NCBI RefSeq assembly: GCF_947179165.1
Contig: NC_077247.1
Span: 14,521,501-14,585,500, forward strand
Direction of reading: 5' to 3'
From: Solanum dulcamara
Lineage: Eukaryota; Streptophyta; Magnoliopsida; Solanales; Solanaceae
DNA: 64,000 nt
Position 1 is the first letter of the stretch, and every line of letters begins with the position of its first letter. The position numbers and the translations under genes were made by a program. This document shows, one piece after another, positions 11,844 to 23,480 of the stretch. Under the pieces are notes generated by a model. It had not been told where the DNA came from and searched no databases. It was given only the letters and a program-made list of their open reading frames with translations.

Positions 11844-12967
11844 ATGCCTCCACAAAGATACCCCATTACAAGGAACGTGGTTGAAGATGAGAAACCTAAA
11901 TGACCCTATGAATGATCAAGTTTCCAATGCCGAGTTCTGAGGGGCGTTTCGAGTGCTTTCTCAAGCCATTACAACTCAAATAAACCGTGAAGTAGTAGTA
12001 TCGTGAACCCAAATGTGGGTACGATAGTGAAAAGAGTTTGTGATTTCATCTGAATCAATCCTCTAGAGTTTTGGGGTTCTAAAGTTGATGAGGATCCATA
12101 AGATTTTGTTGATAGCATCCATAAAATTGTTGAGATCATGGAGATTATCCCGGTTGAGAGGGCGAAGTTGTCTACGTATCAATTAAGGGGTGTTGCTCAA
12201 ATTTGGTTTGATTAATGTAAAAGTCAGAGGCCTAGAGAAGAGGGTTCCGTGACTTGGGATAAGTTCAAGGGAGTGTTTCTTGATCACTTTTTCCCATTAG
12301 AGTTGAGGGAGGCTAAAGTGCAAGATTTTATAAACATTAAGAAAGATGGCATGAGGGTGAGAGAGTATGCCCTCAAGTTTGCTCAATTGTCAAAGTATGC
12401 TCTATTCATGGATGCTGACTCAAGAGCTCGTATGAGAAGGTTTATTTTTGGGGTGTCGAATATGGTAGCGACGGAGGGAAAAATAATTATATTGATTTAG
12501 GAGATAGATAGTGACTTCTCCCATGCCAAGTCTAGAAGGGTGGGCGTATTTATTTTTGCCAAAAGTACTCTGGCCAAAGGTCTTATAATTCCACTACTCC
12601 AAGATTTAACAAAGATAGGGTGCCCAACCCTAAGCCTCAAGGAGGTTCTCCTATTGGCCAAGCTACTCCCGTATGCAAGAAGTGTGGTAGAAACTACAAG
12701 GGTGAATGTTTAACCAGATTGAATATGTGCTACCGGTGTGGTAAGCTGGGTCGTCATGATAAGGAAATAAATATCAAAGATGCTCATCCTCAAGGCCAAG
12801 TTACTCAAGATGGCCAAGTAAAACCAAAGGGTAGTCAATGCAATAATAAGGTTTACGCTCTTCACAGTAGACAAGAGGTGGAGGAGACTCCCGATGTTGT
12901 CAGTGGTGTGGTACAGGTCTTTCACTATAATGTTTATGCTTTGCTTGATCAGAGTGCAAACTTGTGA
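11844..12967 (+). pseudogene. gypsy A gag (capsid domain and zinc knuckle), broken
   Basis: The likely start ATG at 11844 gives MPPQRYPITRNVVEDEKPK followed by a stop; MPP-type starts are usual in these gags. The capsid (Retrotrans_gag) region reads WDKFKGVFLDHFFPLELREA and then VREYALKFAQLSKYALFMDA in the stretch 12249-12500. A nucleocapsid segment around 12676-12775 has cysteine motifs including CYRCGKLGRH, but the last cysteine of the CCHC knuckle is replaced. Several stops and at least one frameshift break the frame. In a live element gag forms the virus-like particle that packages the RNA. Protease follows directly downstream. Confidence 0.88.
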
Positions 12968-13320
12968 TTTGTTTCCGCTTATGTGGCCATGAGATTTTAT
13001 GTTAGTCTCGAGATATTGTTAGAGCCTTTCTCTATTTATACTCTGAAGGGTAGTCGGCTGTGGCTAAAAGAGTGTATAAAAGATGTCTGATTACGGGTTT
13101 CCATAAAGTTACTTTATGTGATATAGTTAAGCTTGAGATGACCGATTTTGATGTTATCCTTGGTGTGGATTGGCTATATGCATGTTATGCTTCTATTGAT
13201 TATAGAGACCGAGTAGTTTAGTTCTAGTTCCTAAATGAGTCGGTCCTAGAATGGAAGGGTAGTAACTCCAAGTTTAAAGGCCATTTCAATTTGTGCCTTA
13301 AATCTCGGAAGATGATTTCC
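12928..13320 (+). pseudogene. gypsy A aspartic protease region, broken
   Basis: The frame reads VYALLDQSANL, stop, FVSAYVAMRF. This aligns with the active-site segment LLD.GA.LSFV...VA..F of Tekay-type proteases, but the residues after the Asp are changed (QSAN) and a stop follows. Later TDFDVILGVDWLYACYASID matches the conserved F.VILGMDWL....A.ID end of the domain. A family-typical linker (the GCIYHLVRV region) then leads into RT. The domain would cleave the Gag-Pol polyprotein. It is non-functional here. Confidence 0.82.
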
Positions 13321-14255
13321 AAGGGTTGTATTTACCATCTTGTCAGGGTTAGGAATGAAAATTTCGAAGCCCCTATCTTCGGGTCAGTCCCTATTGTAAA
13401 TGATTTTCCAGTTATGTTTCCCAATGATTTACCTTTTGCTCCTCCCGGAAGGAAAATAAATTTATGTATAGACCTTCATTCGGATACCCAACCTATTGCT
13501 ATTCCTCCTAACAAGATGGCTTCGGTAGAGTTAAAGGAGTTGAAGGATCAATTGAGAGACTTGTTAGACAAGGGTTTTATTAGGCCAAGTATATCCCCAC
13601 GGAGTTCCCCTGTATTTTTTTTTAGAAAGAAGGATGGTTCATTGCGTATGTGTATTGACTACCGGTAATTGAATAAGGTAACCATCAAGAATAAGTATCC
13701 AATTTCGAGGATAGATGACTTATTTTGATCAATTGGAAGGGGCGAGTTACTTCTCCAAAATATACCTTCATTCCGGCTATTACCAATTAAGGGTGAGGGA
13801 GTGTGACATTCCCAAAATGGCATTTCAAATGAGGTATGGCAATTTTGAGTTTTTAGTCATGTCATTTGGTTTTACCAAATCTCTCGCGGCTTTCATTGAC
13901 TTAGTGAATAGGGTGTTCAAGCAATATTTTGATATATTTGTGACTGCATTCATTGACGATATTTTGGTTCACTCTCGGAGTGAAGAGGAGCATTCTAATC
14001 ACTTGAGGATTATGTTGCAAAGTCTAAGAGACAAGAAACTATTTGTGAAGTTTGAAAAATGCGAGTTTTTGTTAAGGGATGTGGCTTTACTTGGTCACAT
14101 TGTGTTCGGTGAAGGGATTATGGTTGATCCTAAGAAAATCTAGGCAATTAAGAATTGGCCTAGACCATTATTTCCTTTGAATATTAGGAGTTTCTTGAGC
14201 CTAGCCGGATGCTATAGGAGATTTATGGAAGGGTTTTCATTGATCTCATCACCTT
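13291..14255 (+). pseudogene. gypsy A reverse transcriptase, broken
   Basis: The domain opens with LLDKGFIRPSISPRSSPVFF and [16 protein letters not shown] stop where LNKV should be preceded by Gln (TAA for CAA) follows, and then a frameshift near 13725 moves the frame to [20 protein letters not shown]. The YXDD-type catalytic box is present as FIDDILVHS near 13960. Another stop lies at 14141-14143, after which SFLSLAGCYRRFMEGFSLI continues the connection segment. The order protease, RT, RNase H, integrase identifies Ty3/gypsy rather than copia. Confidence 0.92.
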
Positions 14256-14745
14256 TGACCAAGTTGACTCAAAAGAAGGTGAAATTTCGATGGTCGAAAG
14301 CGTATGAAAAGATTTTTCAAGAGTTGAAAGATCGTCTCACTACCTCTCCTATCTTGACCTTTCCAGAAGGGTATATGGCTTCATGGTATATTGTGATGCT
14401 TCAAGGGTTGGTATTGATTGTATATTTATGCTATATGGTAAGGTAATAGCGTATGCTTCTAGGCAACTTAAGGTACATGAATGGAATTATCCAACCCATG
14501 ATCTTGAGCTAGCGGTGGTTGTGTTTGCTTTTAAAATTTGGAGACACTATCTTTATTCTGTCCATGTGGATGTGTTCACCGACCGTAAGAGTTTACAATA
14601 TATATTTGAGAAAAAAGACTTGAACCTTCGATAAAGGATATGTCTTGAATTGTTGAAAGATTATAACATGAATGTGTTGTATCATCTGGTCAAGGCAAAT
14701 ATGGTTGCCGATGCACTAAGTAGATTGTCCATGAGTAGTGTGGCC
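14256..14745 (+). pseudogene. gypsy A RNase H, broken
   Basis: The region begins at [20 protein letters not shown], shifts frame near 14380 and continues as [15 protein letters not shown], where the YCDAS Asp corresponds to the first catalytic residue. [20 protein letters not shown] and [20 protein letters not shown] carry the conserved E-containing helix, and [12 protein letters not shown] carries the third catalytic Asp. Then ANMVADALSRLSM marks the end of the domain. One stop lies at 14632-14634. Confidence 0.9.
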
Positions 14746-15726
14746 CATGTTAAAAAAGATAAGAAAGAATTGATCAAGGATGCTCATAGATTGGCACGTT
14801 TAGGTGTGTGGTTGGTTGACTCTGATGGTGGAGGTGTTTTTGTGCATAATGGTACAGTATCGTCTCTTGTAGCAGAGGTTAAAGCCAAGCAAGATCAAGA
14901 TCCAACGTTGGTTGAGTTAAAGAAGTCGGTTGCTGAAAAAGACATTGAGCTTTTCTCCCAAGGGGGAGATGGTGTGCTACATTACCAAGGTCGTTTGTAT
15001 GTACCCAATGTTGATGGGTTGAGAGAGTTGATATTGAATGAGGACCATAGTTCCCAATATTTGATCCATCCTAGTTCCACCAAGATGTATCGTGACTTGA
15101 GAGAAGTGTATTGGTCGAATGGTATGAAGAAGGACATAGCGGAGTTTGTAGCTAAGTGTCCGAATTGTCAATAAGTTAAATTTGAGCTTTAGAGGCCGAG
15201 AGGTATAGCACAAGACATTGAAATTCCTACTTGGAAGTGGCAAGATGTGCATATGGACTTTGTAATGGGCTTGCCTCGTACTAAGAAGCAACATGATTCC
15301 ATTTGGGTTGTTGTAGATCGTATGTCCAAGTTGGCTCATTTTTTACCGGTTAAGACTTCCTATGGTGTAGAAGATTACGCTAAGTTGTATGTTCTTGAAT
15401 TGGTAAGACTTCATGATGTGCCCTTTTCCATTATATTGGATCGAGGTACACAATTCACTTCACACTTTTGGATGCCATTTCAAAAGGGTCTCGGTACAAA
15501 GGTTAAGTTAATTATTGTTCTCTATCCTCAAGCTGACAGTAAAGCCAAAAAAATGATCCAAACTTTAGAAGATATGTTAAGGGCGTGTGTTATTAATTAT
15601 AAAGGAAGTTGGGCTGAATATTTGCCATTAATTGAGTTTGCCTATAATAATAGCTATCACTCTAGCATCCTAATGACTCCTTTTAAAGCATTATATGTGA
15701 GGAGATGCAGATCCCCGGTGGGATGA
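14746..15726 (+). pseudogene. gypsy A integrase zinc-binding and core domains; catalytic Glu lost
   Basis: The HHCC zinc-binding segment is present (DHSSQYLIHPSSTKMYRDLR then EFVAKCPNCQ), followed by a stop. The core starts with MDFVMGLPRTKKQHDSIWVV, containing the first catalytic Asp, and ILDRGTQFTSHF, containing the second. The third motif should read HPQTDGQ.ER but here reads YPQADSKAKK, so the catalytic Glu is replaced by Lys. [20 protein letters not shown] closes the core. In a live element integrase inserts the cDNA into chromatin. Confidence 0.92.
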
Positions 15727-16250
15727 TTTCAAGTAGGTGAGATGACTTTATTGGTCCAGATTTTTGATGGATTCTATGGAGAAGGTAAGACTCATAAGGG
15801 AGAGGTTTAAGATGGTTCAAAGTCGTCAAAAGTCCTATTCCGATGTTAGGAAATGAGAGCTTGAATTTGAGGTGGATGATTGGGTCTATTTGAAGGTTTC
15901 ACCCATGTAGGGTGTAATGCATTTTGGTAAGAAATGTAAATTGAGTCCTAGATAAATTGGACCTTATAAGATATTGAGACGTGTTGGAAAACTGGTTTAT
16001 AAGTTAGATTTTCCACTTGAACTAGCCATGGTTCACCCAGAGTTTCATGTGTCTATGTTGAGGAAATTCTTGTGTGATCCAAACTCCATAGTGCCATTAG
16101 AATATTTAAGTGTTGAGGAAAATTTGACTTATGATGAAGTTTCGAAGGAAATCTTAGACCGGAAAGTTAAGAAGTCAAACAATGAAGTTGTGTCCGTCAA
16201 AGTGTTATGGAGGAATCAAGAAGTAGAAAGTGCTACGTGGGAGGCGTAGG
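15727..16250 (+). pseudogene. gypsy A integrase C-terminus with chromodomain-like end
   Basis: After stops in the region that normally reads MVQSRQKSYSD, the open stretch from 15974 gives RVGKLVYKLDFPLELAMVHP and EFHVSMLRKFLCDPNSIVPL, the GPY/F-side integrase tail. It then gives EILDRKVKKSNNEVVSVKVL and WRNQEVESATWEA, which is the chromodomain-like module of Tekay/Del chromoviruses. Chromodomains steer integration to histone-marked heterochromatin, which fits the surrounding TE nest. The stop is at about 16247-16249. Confidence 0.88.
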
Positions 16251-16530
16251 TGGATATGATGAAACGATACCCATACCTCATCCCTCTACTCAAGCCCAAA
16301 GTAGTAAGTTATTCTTATTCGAGATAAATTGAACTGTTATGTATTCAATACCTCCTATGTAATTTATATGCATGCATATTCATGAAAATTTTGATTTTAA
16401 GTCATGATTTTATGTTCAGTTGATGTTTTCATGGTCCATGCATTTTAAGATTCCATCATGTTCATGTTGGGCTGCTAGTCCTTTTTCTATATCCTTCGTA
16501 TGATAAGTTAATCTTATTCAAGGATGAATT

Positions 16531-16548
16531 TTTCCAAGGGGGAGATAT
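16531..16548 (+). other. Polypurine tract of gypsy A
   Basis: The purine run AAGGGGGAGATA ends one base before the 3' LTR starts at 16549. This position and composition are as expected for the plus-strand primer of reverse transcription. Confidence 0.8.
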
Positions 16549-18792
16549 TGTAAGACCCCAGAAATCGAAAATTTGAAACCAAGGATAAAACTCTCAAAAT
16601 ATTGAACTGACCCATGGGAACAAGTAAATCTACGCCTCATAAAACTTTCTACAGCTCATAAACTTGGGTTGTAGAGTGACCCCTAGAGAAAAATGAGTTG
16701 TTTCCCTCAGAAGAGGTTCTACAACTCAAGAGGATGAGTCATCGTCATGTTGACAGGTCATAGGAACCTCTCGTAAACCAAACCTAGAGGCCTTGTTCAA
16801 AGATCCCTCAAGGCCAAGTGTACGGATTGTCAGGATGGGCCATAGAAGCTGTTATGGGTCATAACAATGACTCATGACAAAAATTCAGAGACTCTCCAAT
16901 TGCATGGTTTTAGGACCTACAGGATGAGCCAAAAAATGGCTCCTTTCCATGTTGACGGTTGTAGACATGAAAGGTTCCCAAACTTTAGAGACTCGATTTT
17001 TGGGGTACTTTACTCAGACCTGCAAGACGAGTCATCTTTACAACTCGTTATCCCTTAGACGACCCATAGAAGGTGATCCGTAGGGTCAAAATTCAAAGTT
17101 TAATAAAGGGCAATTGTATCTTTTTTCAAGTTTGGTTAAATGAACCTAGACATATTTATGGCCAAGTTCAAAGTCTATAAATATTCAATTCTTCAAATTC
17201 CCCTCCTATTCAATTCATTCTCCCAAAATTTGACTAAGGAAAGAACAAAAGTCTCTCAAGGTTTCTTTACCAATTCAAGCTAGGGTTTCCATATTTCTTC
17301 AAGGGTCTTCTTCAATTATTAGTGAGTTCAAGAAAGGTATGTGGGTATTGATTCATGGGTCCTTTCCATCAATGAAGTCCCAAAGTTTTCATTTAATTTA
17401 TAATTGATTATGAACCCTAGTTTTGATGATTTGCATTGGGCTAATTTAATTCTATTTGTAGATGTTATCAATGAACATTATATTCATGTTCTCATATGAA
17501 TTGAATGATTTTAAGTTGAGTCATAGAAACCCATGGATAAAGCTATTTTCAAGCTATGATGAGTTAAATATGAGTTTACGAGTTGATCATGAGTTAAATC
17601 ATTTAAAGTTGAGATTATGATTTTAAGGTTGAACTATGATGATGATCAAAGATGTTATTATAGCGTGATAAGTCCAATTCTCACACAAGAATGTTTCAAG
17701 ATGGTGATAAGGACGATTCTCACTGAAGTTATGGATTTCTATGAATTACTAAGTTAAGATGAGTTGTTCCTAATATGTTTTAAAGATGGATCGATAGGCA
17801 GTTACTATATTTCCCTATTATGTTATGATCATGGTTTTATGAGTTTCCGTTGGGATATTGACTAATCACCGAGAGGCTTCTAGGTGGGGTTCGATCCGGT
17901 AATGCAGTTAGTTACCCAAGGGTACCCTAGTAGCAACCTAAAGTCCCAAACTATGTTGCCCACGTAGGTTGCCTTTACGGTCTAGCTAGTGGATCCACAT
18001 AGGCAAGTTGAATAGTTACTTTTGGAGTATGACCTTGCAAGATAGCCTCCTCTGTTTTAATGCAGGAGCATCGACCTATCTCAATGCAAGAGTCATTGGA
18101 TCTCATGTAATAGCTAGCATGGTATTAGTTGTCGGTTAATGGTCCTATCCCACACAAGTTGAAGTTAAGTTATGAGATGTGAAGTTATAAGTTTATGATG
18201 AAGTTTTATGATATTCATTGACCAAGAGTTTCTTATGTTTTAAATTGGTTTTAAGATTTACTCATATTCATTATAAATGGGTCATACATCTTATGACATA
18301 TTGATTACCTTCCCTTACTTCCTCATGTATACCTTACATTCTTAGTACATTCAAACGTACTAACGCATATTTTGCCTACATTGTCTCATAATGTAGAGAC
18401 GGACGACACTTGCAATCATCGTATTCATGGCTAGTGATTGCCCTAGATTTCTCAAGAAGGTTGTATATTGTTATTCTATTGAGGACATGACTTTTATTCA
18501 CGTTACTATTATTTTGACTTTCTTCTATTGTTAGGGTGAGCTAGGAGCTTATCCTAAGCCCCCGTCAAGGATTAAACTAGAGATATGTTTAAATAATATT
18601 GTGATGTAGTCCATGCGGATGTTGATTGGTTGATTTTATCCCTAAGTCCCATACCCTTTGAGATTATTACTTCTGCTTATCTTTATCCTATTCTTTACCT
18701 TTCGTATGCAATAAATGTTAATATGGCTTATGGTTAGGGTCCCTCGCATCCTGATCGTCGTGTCACAGCTTGGCCCTGTTTGGGTCGTGACA
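16549..18792 (+). repeat. 3' LTR of gypsy A
   Basis: The LTR is 2244 bp long, from TGTAAGACCCC to GTCGTGACA, and matches the three 5' LTR pieces. Its U3 carries many variants of GTCGTAG, GGTCATAG and GAGTCAT between about 16620 and 17090. A TATA box lies at 17176. The right end joins LINE sequence through the duplicated ATTTT. Confidence 0.93.
17176..17183 (+). promoter_or_regulatory. Putative TATA box of the gypsy A 3' LTR
   Basis: TATAAATA lies about 630 bp into the LTR, a position suited to an LTR promoter. The same site in the 5' LTR (about 6770) is changed to TGTAATTA. The transcription start cannot be placed from sequence alone. Confidence 0.55.
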
Positions 18793-18859
18793 ATTTTATC
18801 TGTATATTAAGGCCTGGAGGTGTTGCTCAGCCCCTGTCCCCCTCTAGGGTCGTTAAAAA
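18793..18859 (+). mobile_element. 3' end of the LINE after the gypsy A insertion
   Basis: Right after the ATTTT duplication the sequence reads TATTAAGGCCTGGAGGTG and TTGCTCAGCCCC. The second LINE shows the same text near its 3' end (minus strand, about 51836-51866). This proves that 1-2391 and 18793-18859 were one LINE before gypsy A inserted. A short A-run at 18855-18859 probably is the tail. P-family LTR sequence follows at once. Confidence 0.85.
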
Positions 18860-20334
18860 CTGTCTAAGCATGATTCAATACTACCCAATCCCGAATTCTA
18901 ACTAATCAACTCATAATTACATTCTCAAGCGCAATCTAAAGAGGGGGAAATTGTCGCCTACTGATAGGCCGATCACATGCGCTCCAAAATTATGGAATTA
19001 GGGATTCCTCTTTCCTAACTTCCTCTGAACACATCCATGCTATCAAAAATAGGTACATAATGTTAATATAGTTGTTTTTTACATCAAAATAATTAAATTC
19101 GGAGATGGACTAATTTTGGAGTCAAAGATAGGAATGTGGGACCCGCCCCTATAATTCCGGAATTAAATTTATGTAAAGGTTCTAAATACTACCCCAAATT
19201 TTTGTTCCAATATGGAACATAATTCAAGGATCGAATCAGTGGATAATCAAACATGCAAGAATTCACCATTTTAAAGCTAAAACTAAGCTATGGCAGCGTT
19301 TTACAAGGGATTTTACCTCAAATGAAGATTCCAAATAACTTTTTGAAGCCCCTAATGCGTTCTCCTAATAATTTCCAAGAAATTAGCCTTTGAATCACCA
19401 CAATTCAACATAAAATAAGAAAGATACCAATTTTTGAACTTTTGGAAAATAATTGAAATTCAAGGCTTAAAATGCATCTCTGGTGTCGCTAAAGCGACCT
19501 CGAAGATCCTTTAAGAAACCCCCACCAAAAGGCGGGCTTTGCTTTCTCTACACAAACTCACTTAAGTGATTAGTCACTTTAACGGCGTCTTCCCATGGTA
19601 TCCTGGTCTCTTTAGCGACCAGGGTTTCTTTAGGGACGGCACTAGACACAACTTGTGCAAAATGAATTTTGTCATTGTCCACGTCACAAATGGGGTACTC
19701 AGGATTCTTTTAGAACGCTGTGTGCACAAACGAGATATGTTACCATACCAAATTTGTCGTATTGGACTCAATGATGCATTTGACATTTTCATATGAGGCC
19801 ATTTCAATGAAAAATGGGTCCCACAGGGCCTTTTTAGCCAAATTCTACAACGGATCTCAGGATTCAATCGGAGACCTCGAATATTGCACGAAGGGTCATT
19901 CTAGAGTAAAATCAACACTCCAAATCTAACTGCGCTGACAAAATTTTCATCTGAGTGTATTTTTCAAGAATTTTGACCAAGGTCTACCTTATGCCAAATT
20001 TCAAAGTCTAAAGCGCCAAATGGCCTCAAACTCGCATTGATTGCATTGATACTCAGGCCGACCATTCTACTTGCCTAATTTGCCATTTCAAAGCTGATAG
20101 AACACATACGAGTTCTATTTTGATGTATTTTACCTGAAGTAATGACCAAAATCGACTCCTTAAGTTATAAACAAGCTCAAAAATAGGGAAACAGGCCTAA
20201 AAGGTAAATGAATGACCCGACGACCAAACTGTAAATGCCTGGAAGTCATAAATGGCTTGGTGTTTCTAAAGGAATGCTCTAAACTATAAAAAGGAGGCAT
20301 TAAGTCAAAAATGGCCTTGAGGATCATTATAACA
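18860..20334 (-). repeat. 3' LTR of gypsy P (partial; interrupted by the LINE)
   Basis: The sequence matches 28690-30284 and 45630-47423 by eye, starting with AATACTACCCAATCCCGAAT. Its right end GGATCATTATAACA gives TGTTATAATGATCC on the functional strand, a plausible LTR start. The rest of the LTR lies beyond the 5' end of the LINE, outside the window. It holds the phrase array listed at 19482-19645 and otherwise no gene. Confidence 0.8.
19482..19645. repeat. Array of GTCGCTAAAGCGACC-type motifs in the P-family U3
   Basis: Variants of GTCGCTAAAGCGACC, TTTAGCGACC and TTAAGTGA.TAGTCACTT recur at irregular spacing. Several are near-palindromes. The same array occurs in the other family members near 29446-29580 and 46550-46735. 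On the minus strand it lies about 690-850 bp into the LTR. Confidence 0.75.
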
Positions 20335-20511
20335 TCCACTACTAAAATGGACTTTCATCCGCGAAAGTAAGATTTAAGAAGTACCCGAAGGCTCAGATAA
20401 ACTGGAAACTGCTCTTGAAGTGCCTCAAATGAACCTTAATTATAGGAATGGCTCTCGATCACCATTGTTGGACATCACTGGCTAGAATAGCAACTGGCTC
20501 CTCTACAAAGG

Positions 20512-23480
20512 TTAGAGATCATCCAACTTAACTAAATTATACTGGAGCACATGAGACTCATCTAGAACATACCAGCGCAGGATCGAAACATGAAAGATTG
20601 GGTGGAGATTTGATAGTGCTGGTGGTAGGGGATAACAAAACCTTGGACTGAGCTTGCCTCGCCTCCCAAATGTCATCATTCCCTTCCTTGGGGATACTCG
20701 GAGATATACCCTATCACTAAGTACAAACCTCAACGATCGACGCCTGTGATCCGCATAACTGTGATGTCTACTCTGAGCCATCCTATGCCTATCTTGAATT
20801 AAACTCACCTAATCCAAGGCCTCCTGAAACAAGTCAGTACCACATGACCTACGCTCCATAGACTCAAACCAACTGATCAGAGATAGACAACACCTATCAT
20901 ATAAGGCCACAAATAGCGCCATATAAATTCTAGAGTGGTAGTTGTTGTACGTAAACTCTGGCAAAGGTGATAATTGGTCCCACTGACACCAAAAGTCCAT
21001 AACATAAGGCTACAACATGTAAGACCCCATAAGTCGAGAAGTCAAAATAAAGGAAAAATTTCAAGAAAATGGATTATACCTGCTTCTACAACTAACCTAC
21101 GAGTCATAGAACTCACTCATGAGAGTGTTGTTGAGGTTAAAAATTGGACTAAATGAGAAAGTGAGTCTACGATCCAAGTAACAACTCGTAGAAGGATTGA
21201 TAATTCATAGAAGTAACTCATAGAGAAACTTCAGAGATTTGGATTTACAGGTTTCTTAGACCCTTCATGACGAATGGGTCTTATGACCTGTAAAATCGAT
21301 GTCGACTCATAGAAATGAGTCATAGAGAAAGATAACAGGCTGAGGGATTTTTTACTTTGCAAGATGATTCCTATAACTCGTCAAAAAAATTTACGACTCG
21401 TAAGGACCAATCATAGGGTATTTGTAGATTAGTTTAAAGAAGGGTATTTTGTTCTTTTTTTATGTTTTATCAGTGAAGTTTGGTAATTTGGGGGCTAAAT
21501 CCTCCCTATTTAATAACCTTAAGATTCCCCAAATCCCTTTTTTCTCTCATTAACTCTTGTAAACCAAAACCCTTTTACTCTCAAGGCTCTTTTCAAGGTT
21601 TGCTTCATCTCCAAGCCAAATCTTGGGTTCCTCAAGATCAAGTTCCTCCTCCCATCCCAAGTCAAAATCTAGTAAGGTATGTGGGTCTTTATCTATGGGT
21701 TCTTCCACCTATGGATCCCAAACCCCTTTCAAACTAGCTCTTTGATTTCAAGTAAGAATTTCTTATGTGTTACTTTAATTTCTATTCACAAGCATGAATC
21801 ATGATTTAACTATTGATTATTGGTCTATTTTTTATGCAATATGATTTCAAATGAATGGATTGATTGATTACAAGTCATTTCTTTACTTAGTTCCTTAAAG
21901 GTTCTTGATGATTATGGTCGATTGTTTTAAGCATGATTTTAATTGTTGACTTTCATAGTATTTTTGCATAATTTCATTTACATACATGTTTGAAGGTTTA
22001 AGTAATTTGAACCCCCCTAGTTTTACTCTATTTTTAGTTAAAGTATGATTTGAAAGTTATGGACTCTAATTAAATATTTATGAAAGTTAATGACTATAAT
22101 TATCGGAGTCTTTTCAATGAAAGAATGAATGTTGATGGAATATTTTCTCACCTAAGCTAATGGATTCTCTATTCAATAAGTATAATTCTTTCATATTTGA
22201 ATCACCAAAGGTTTTAAGGAGCTATTTTACCGAATGTTGATTTGATATCTAAAAATGTATGTATTTTTATGTTACTATCATATACTATTCCATGGAATTT
22301 GACTTAGCATTAAACGAGGCTTGTGATGGGGTTCGGTGAGGGAATACTAGTAGCAACCTCTTGTTTCATTAATCATATTCCAACATAGGAGCCCTCGTAG
22401 GCTAGGCTAGTGGATCCACAAATAACCATTTAATGTTAAAGTAATGAATGTTGACGGAGTTTTACCTTGGCAAGTAGTCTCTCCTTTCATTATAGAGGGT
22501 TACGTTGGATTCCATGTTATAGCTTACATGGTCTTAATGTATGTTATAGCCATCTCCCCACAAATGAATGTGAAATGCTATTTACTTGGCTAATCTTGGA
22601 TGCACTTACACATGTACTTTACTTTATAATGCTTGTTTTTGATGTATTGCATGCCTACATACTTAGTACATTCAAAATACTAACGCATACTCTTTTGCCA
22701 CATATTATCACCATGTAGGGACCGGTGTTCCTATTCATTCTCCTCCATGTGGCTAGTTGGGATCATTGAAGGCTACTATTTGGTGAGTTCCCATATTCCA
22801 GGATCAATAGCCTTTTTCTTTCAAGCTTATGTTATGTAGACACTTTTGGTCATCTTTCATGGTACTCTATTTTTATTTTTTATTGAGGGTGAGTTAGGGA
22901 CATGTCTTAGCCCCCATCAAGTCTATTGATGTTGCTATGATGTTTTTCCCATAGTCCCACTTTGCCCTTTTACTTCCCTTTATTATTGATTGTCATTACC
23001 GATGAAAGGCTAATGGAATGCTAAGAGGCTTGGGTGAGGTATATTCAGATTTCTCATTCTTTGTGTCACATCTTGGCCCTAGGCTTGGGTCATGACACAA
23101 CATGTCCTTAAGGAACTGAATAGGACACTCTAACTGGCTATCAGTCTGAGGATGAAAAGTTGTTCTAAGATGAACACGGGTGTCCAACTCCTCCTACAAA
23201 GCCCTCCAAAAACTAGAAGTGAACTGTGAACTCCAATTTGAGGCTATAGAAATAGGCACACCATGAAGAAAAATCACCTCCCAAAGTAGATACAAGCCAA
23301 CCTCTCGTCACTAAAGGAAGTATGAATGGGTAAGAAGTGTGATGACTTGGTCAATTGATCCACGATGACCCAAATACTGTCAACACCTCTAGAAGTCCGA
23401 GCCATCCCAACAATGAAGTTTATGGTGATACACTCCCACTTTCACTATAGAATGGGTAATATCTGAAGCTAAATCATGGG
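20512..23480 (-). pseudogene. gypsy P integrase, split by solo LTR R
   Basis: Reading on the minus strand, 23480-23103 contains DSIWVIVDQLTKSSHFLPIH and, later, LDTRVHLRTTFHPQTDSQLE, so the core DDE region with its Glu is recognisable. The text then breaks at LKDML, where solo LTR R is inserted. It resumes at 21012-20809 with WDQLSPLPEFTYNNYHSRIY. The tail 20808-20512 reads RMAQSRHHSYADHRRRSLRF, VLSDRVYLRVSPRKGMMTFG and HPIFHVSILRWYV. Stops are frequent. The function would be cDNA integration, lost here. Confidence 0.85.
21013..23102 (+). repeat. Solo LTR R with TSD CAACA
   Basis: A 2080-bp LTR (21018-23097) runs from TGTAAGACCCC to GGGTCATGACA, flanked by CAACA at 21013-21017 and 23098-23102. 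It is related to the LTRs of A and Q: the text near 22741-22800 (GGCTAGTTGGGATCATTGAA, GGTGAGTTCCCATATTCC) matches the LTR of Q. Its U3 is rich in GACTCATAGA and ACTCGTAGA phrases. No internal sequence remains, so it is a solo LTR. It sits within the integrase core of P. Confidence 0.92.

Larger units (their letters stand above)
2387..18797 (+). mobile_element. Gypsy element A (Tekay/Del-like chromovirus), complete with TSD
   Basis: The element runs from TGTAAGACCCC at 2392 to GGGTCGTGACA ending at 18792. It is flanked by the 5-bp duplication ATTTT (2387-2391 and 18793-18797). In order it holds a 5' LTR interrupted by two solo LTRs, a tRNA-Met primer-binding site, gag, protease, RT, RNase H, integrase, a chromodomain-like end, a polypurine tract and a 3' LTR. 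Without the two solo LTRs the element would be about 9.4 kb. Internal frames carry many stops and at least two frameshifts. It splits the 3' UTR of the LINE, which continues at 18798. Confidence 0.93.
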
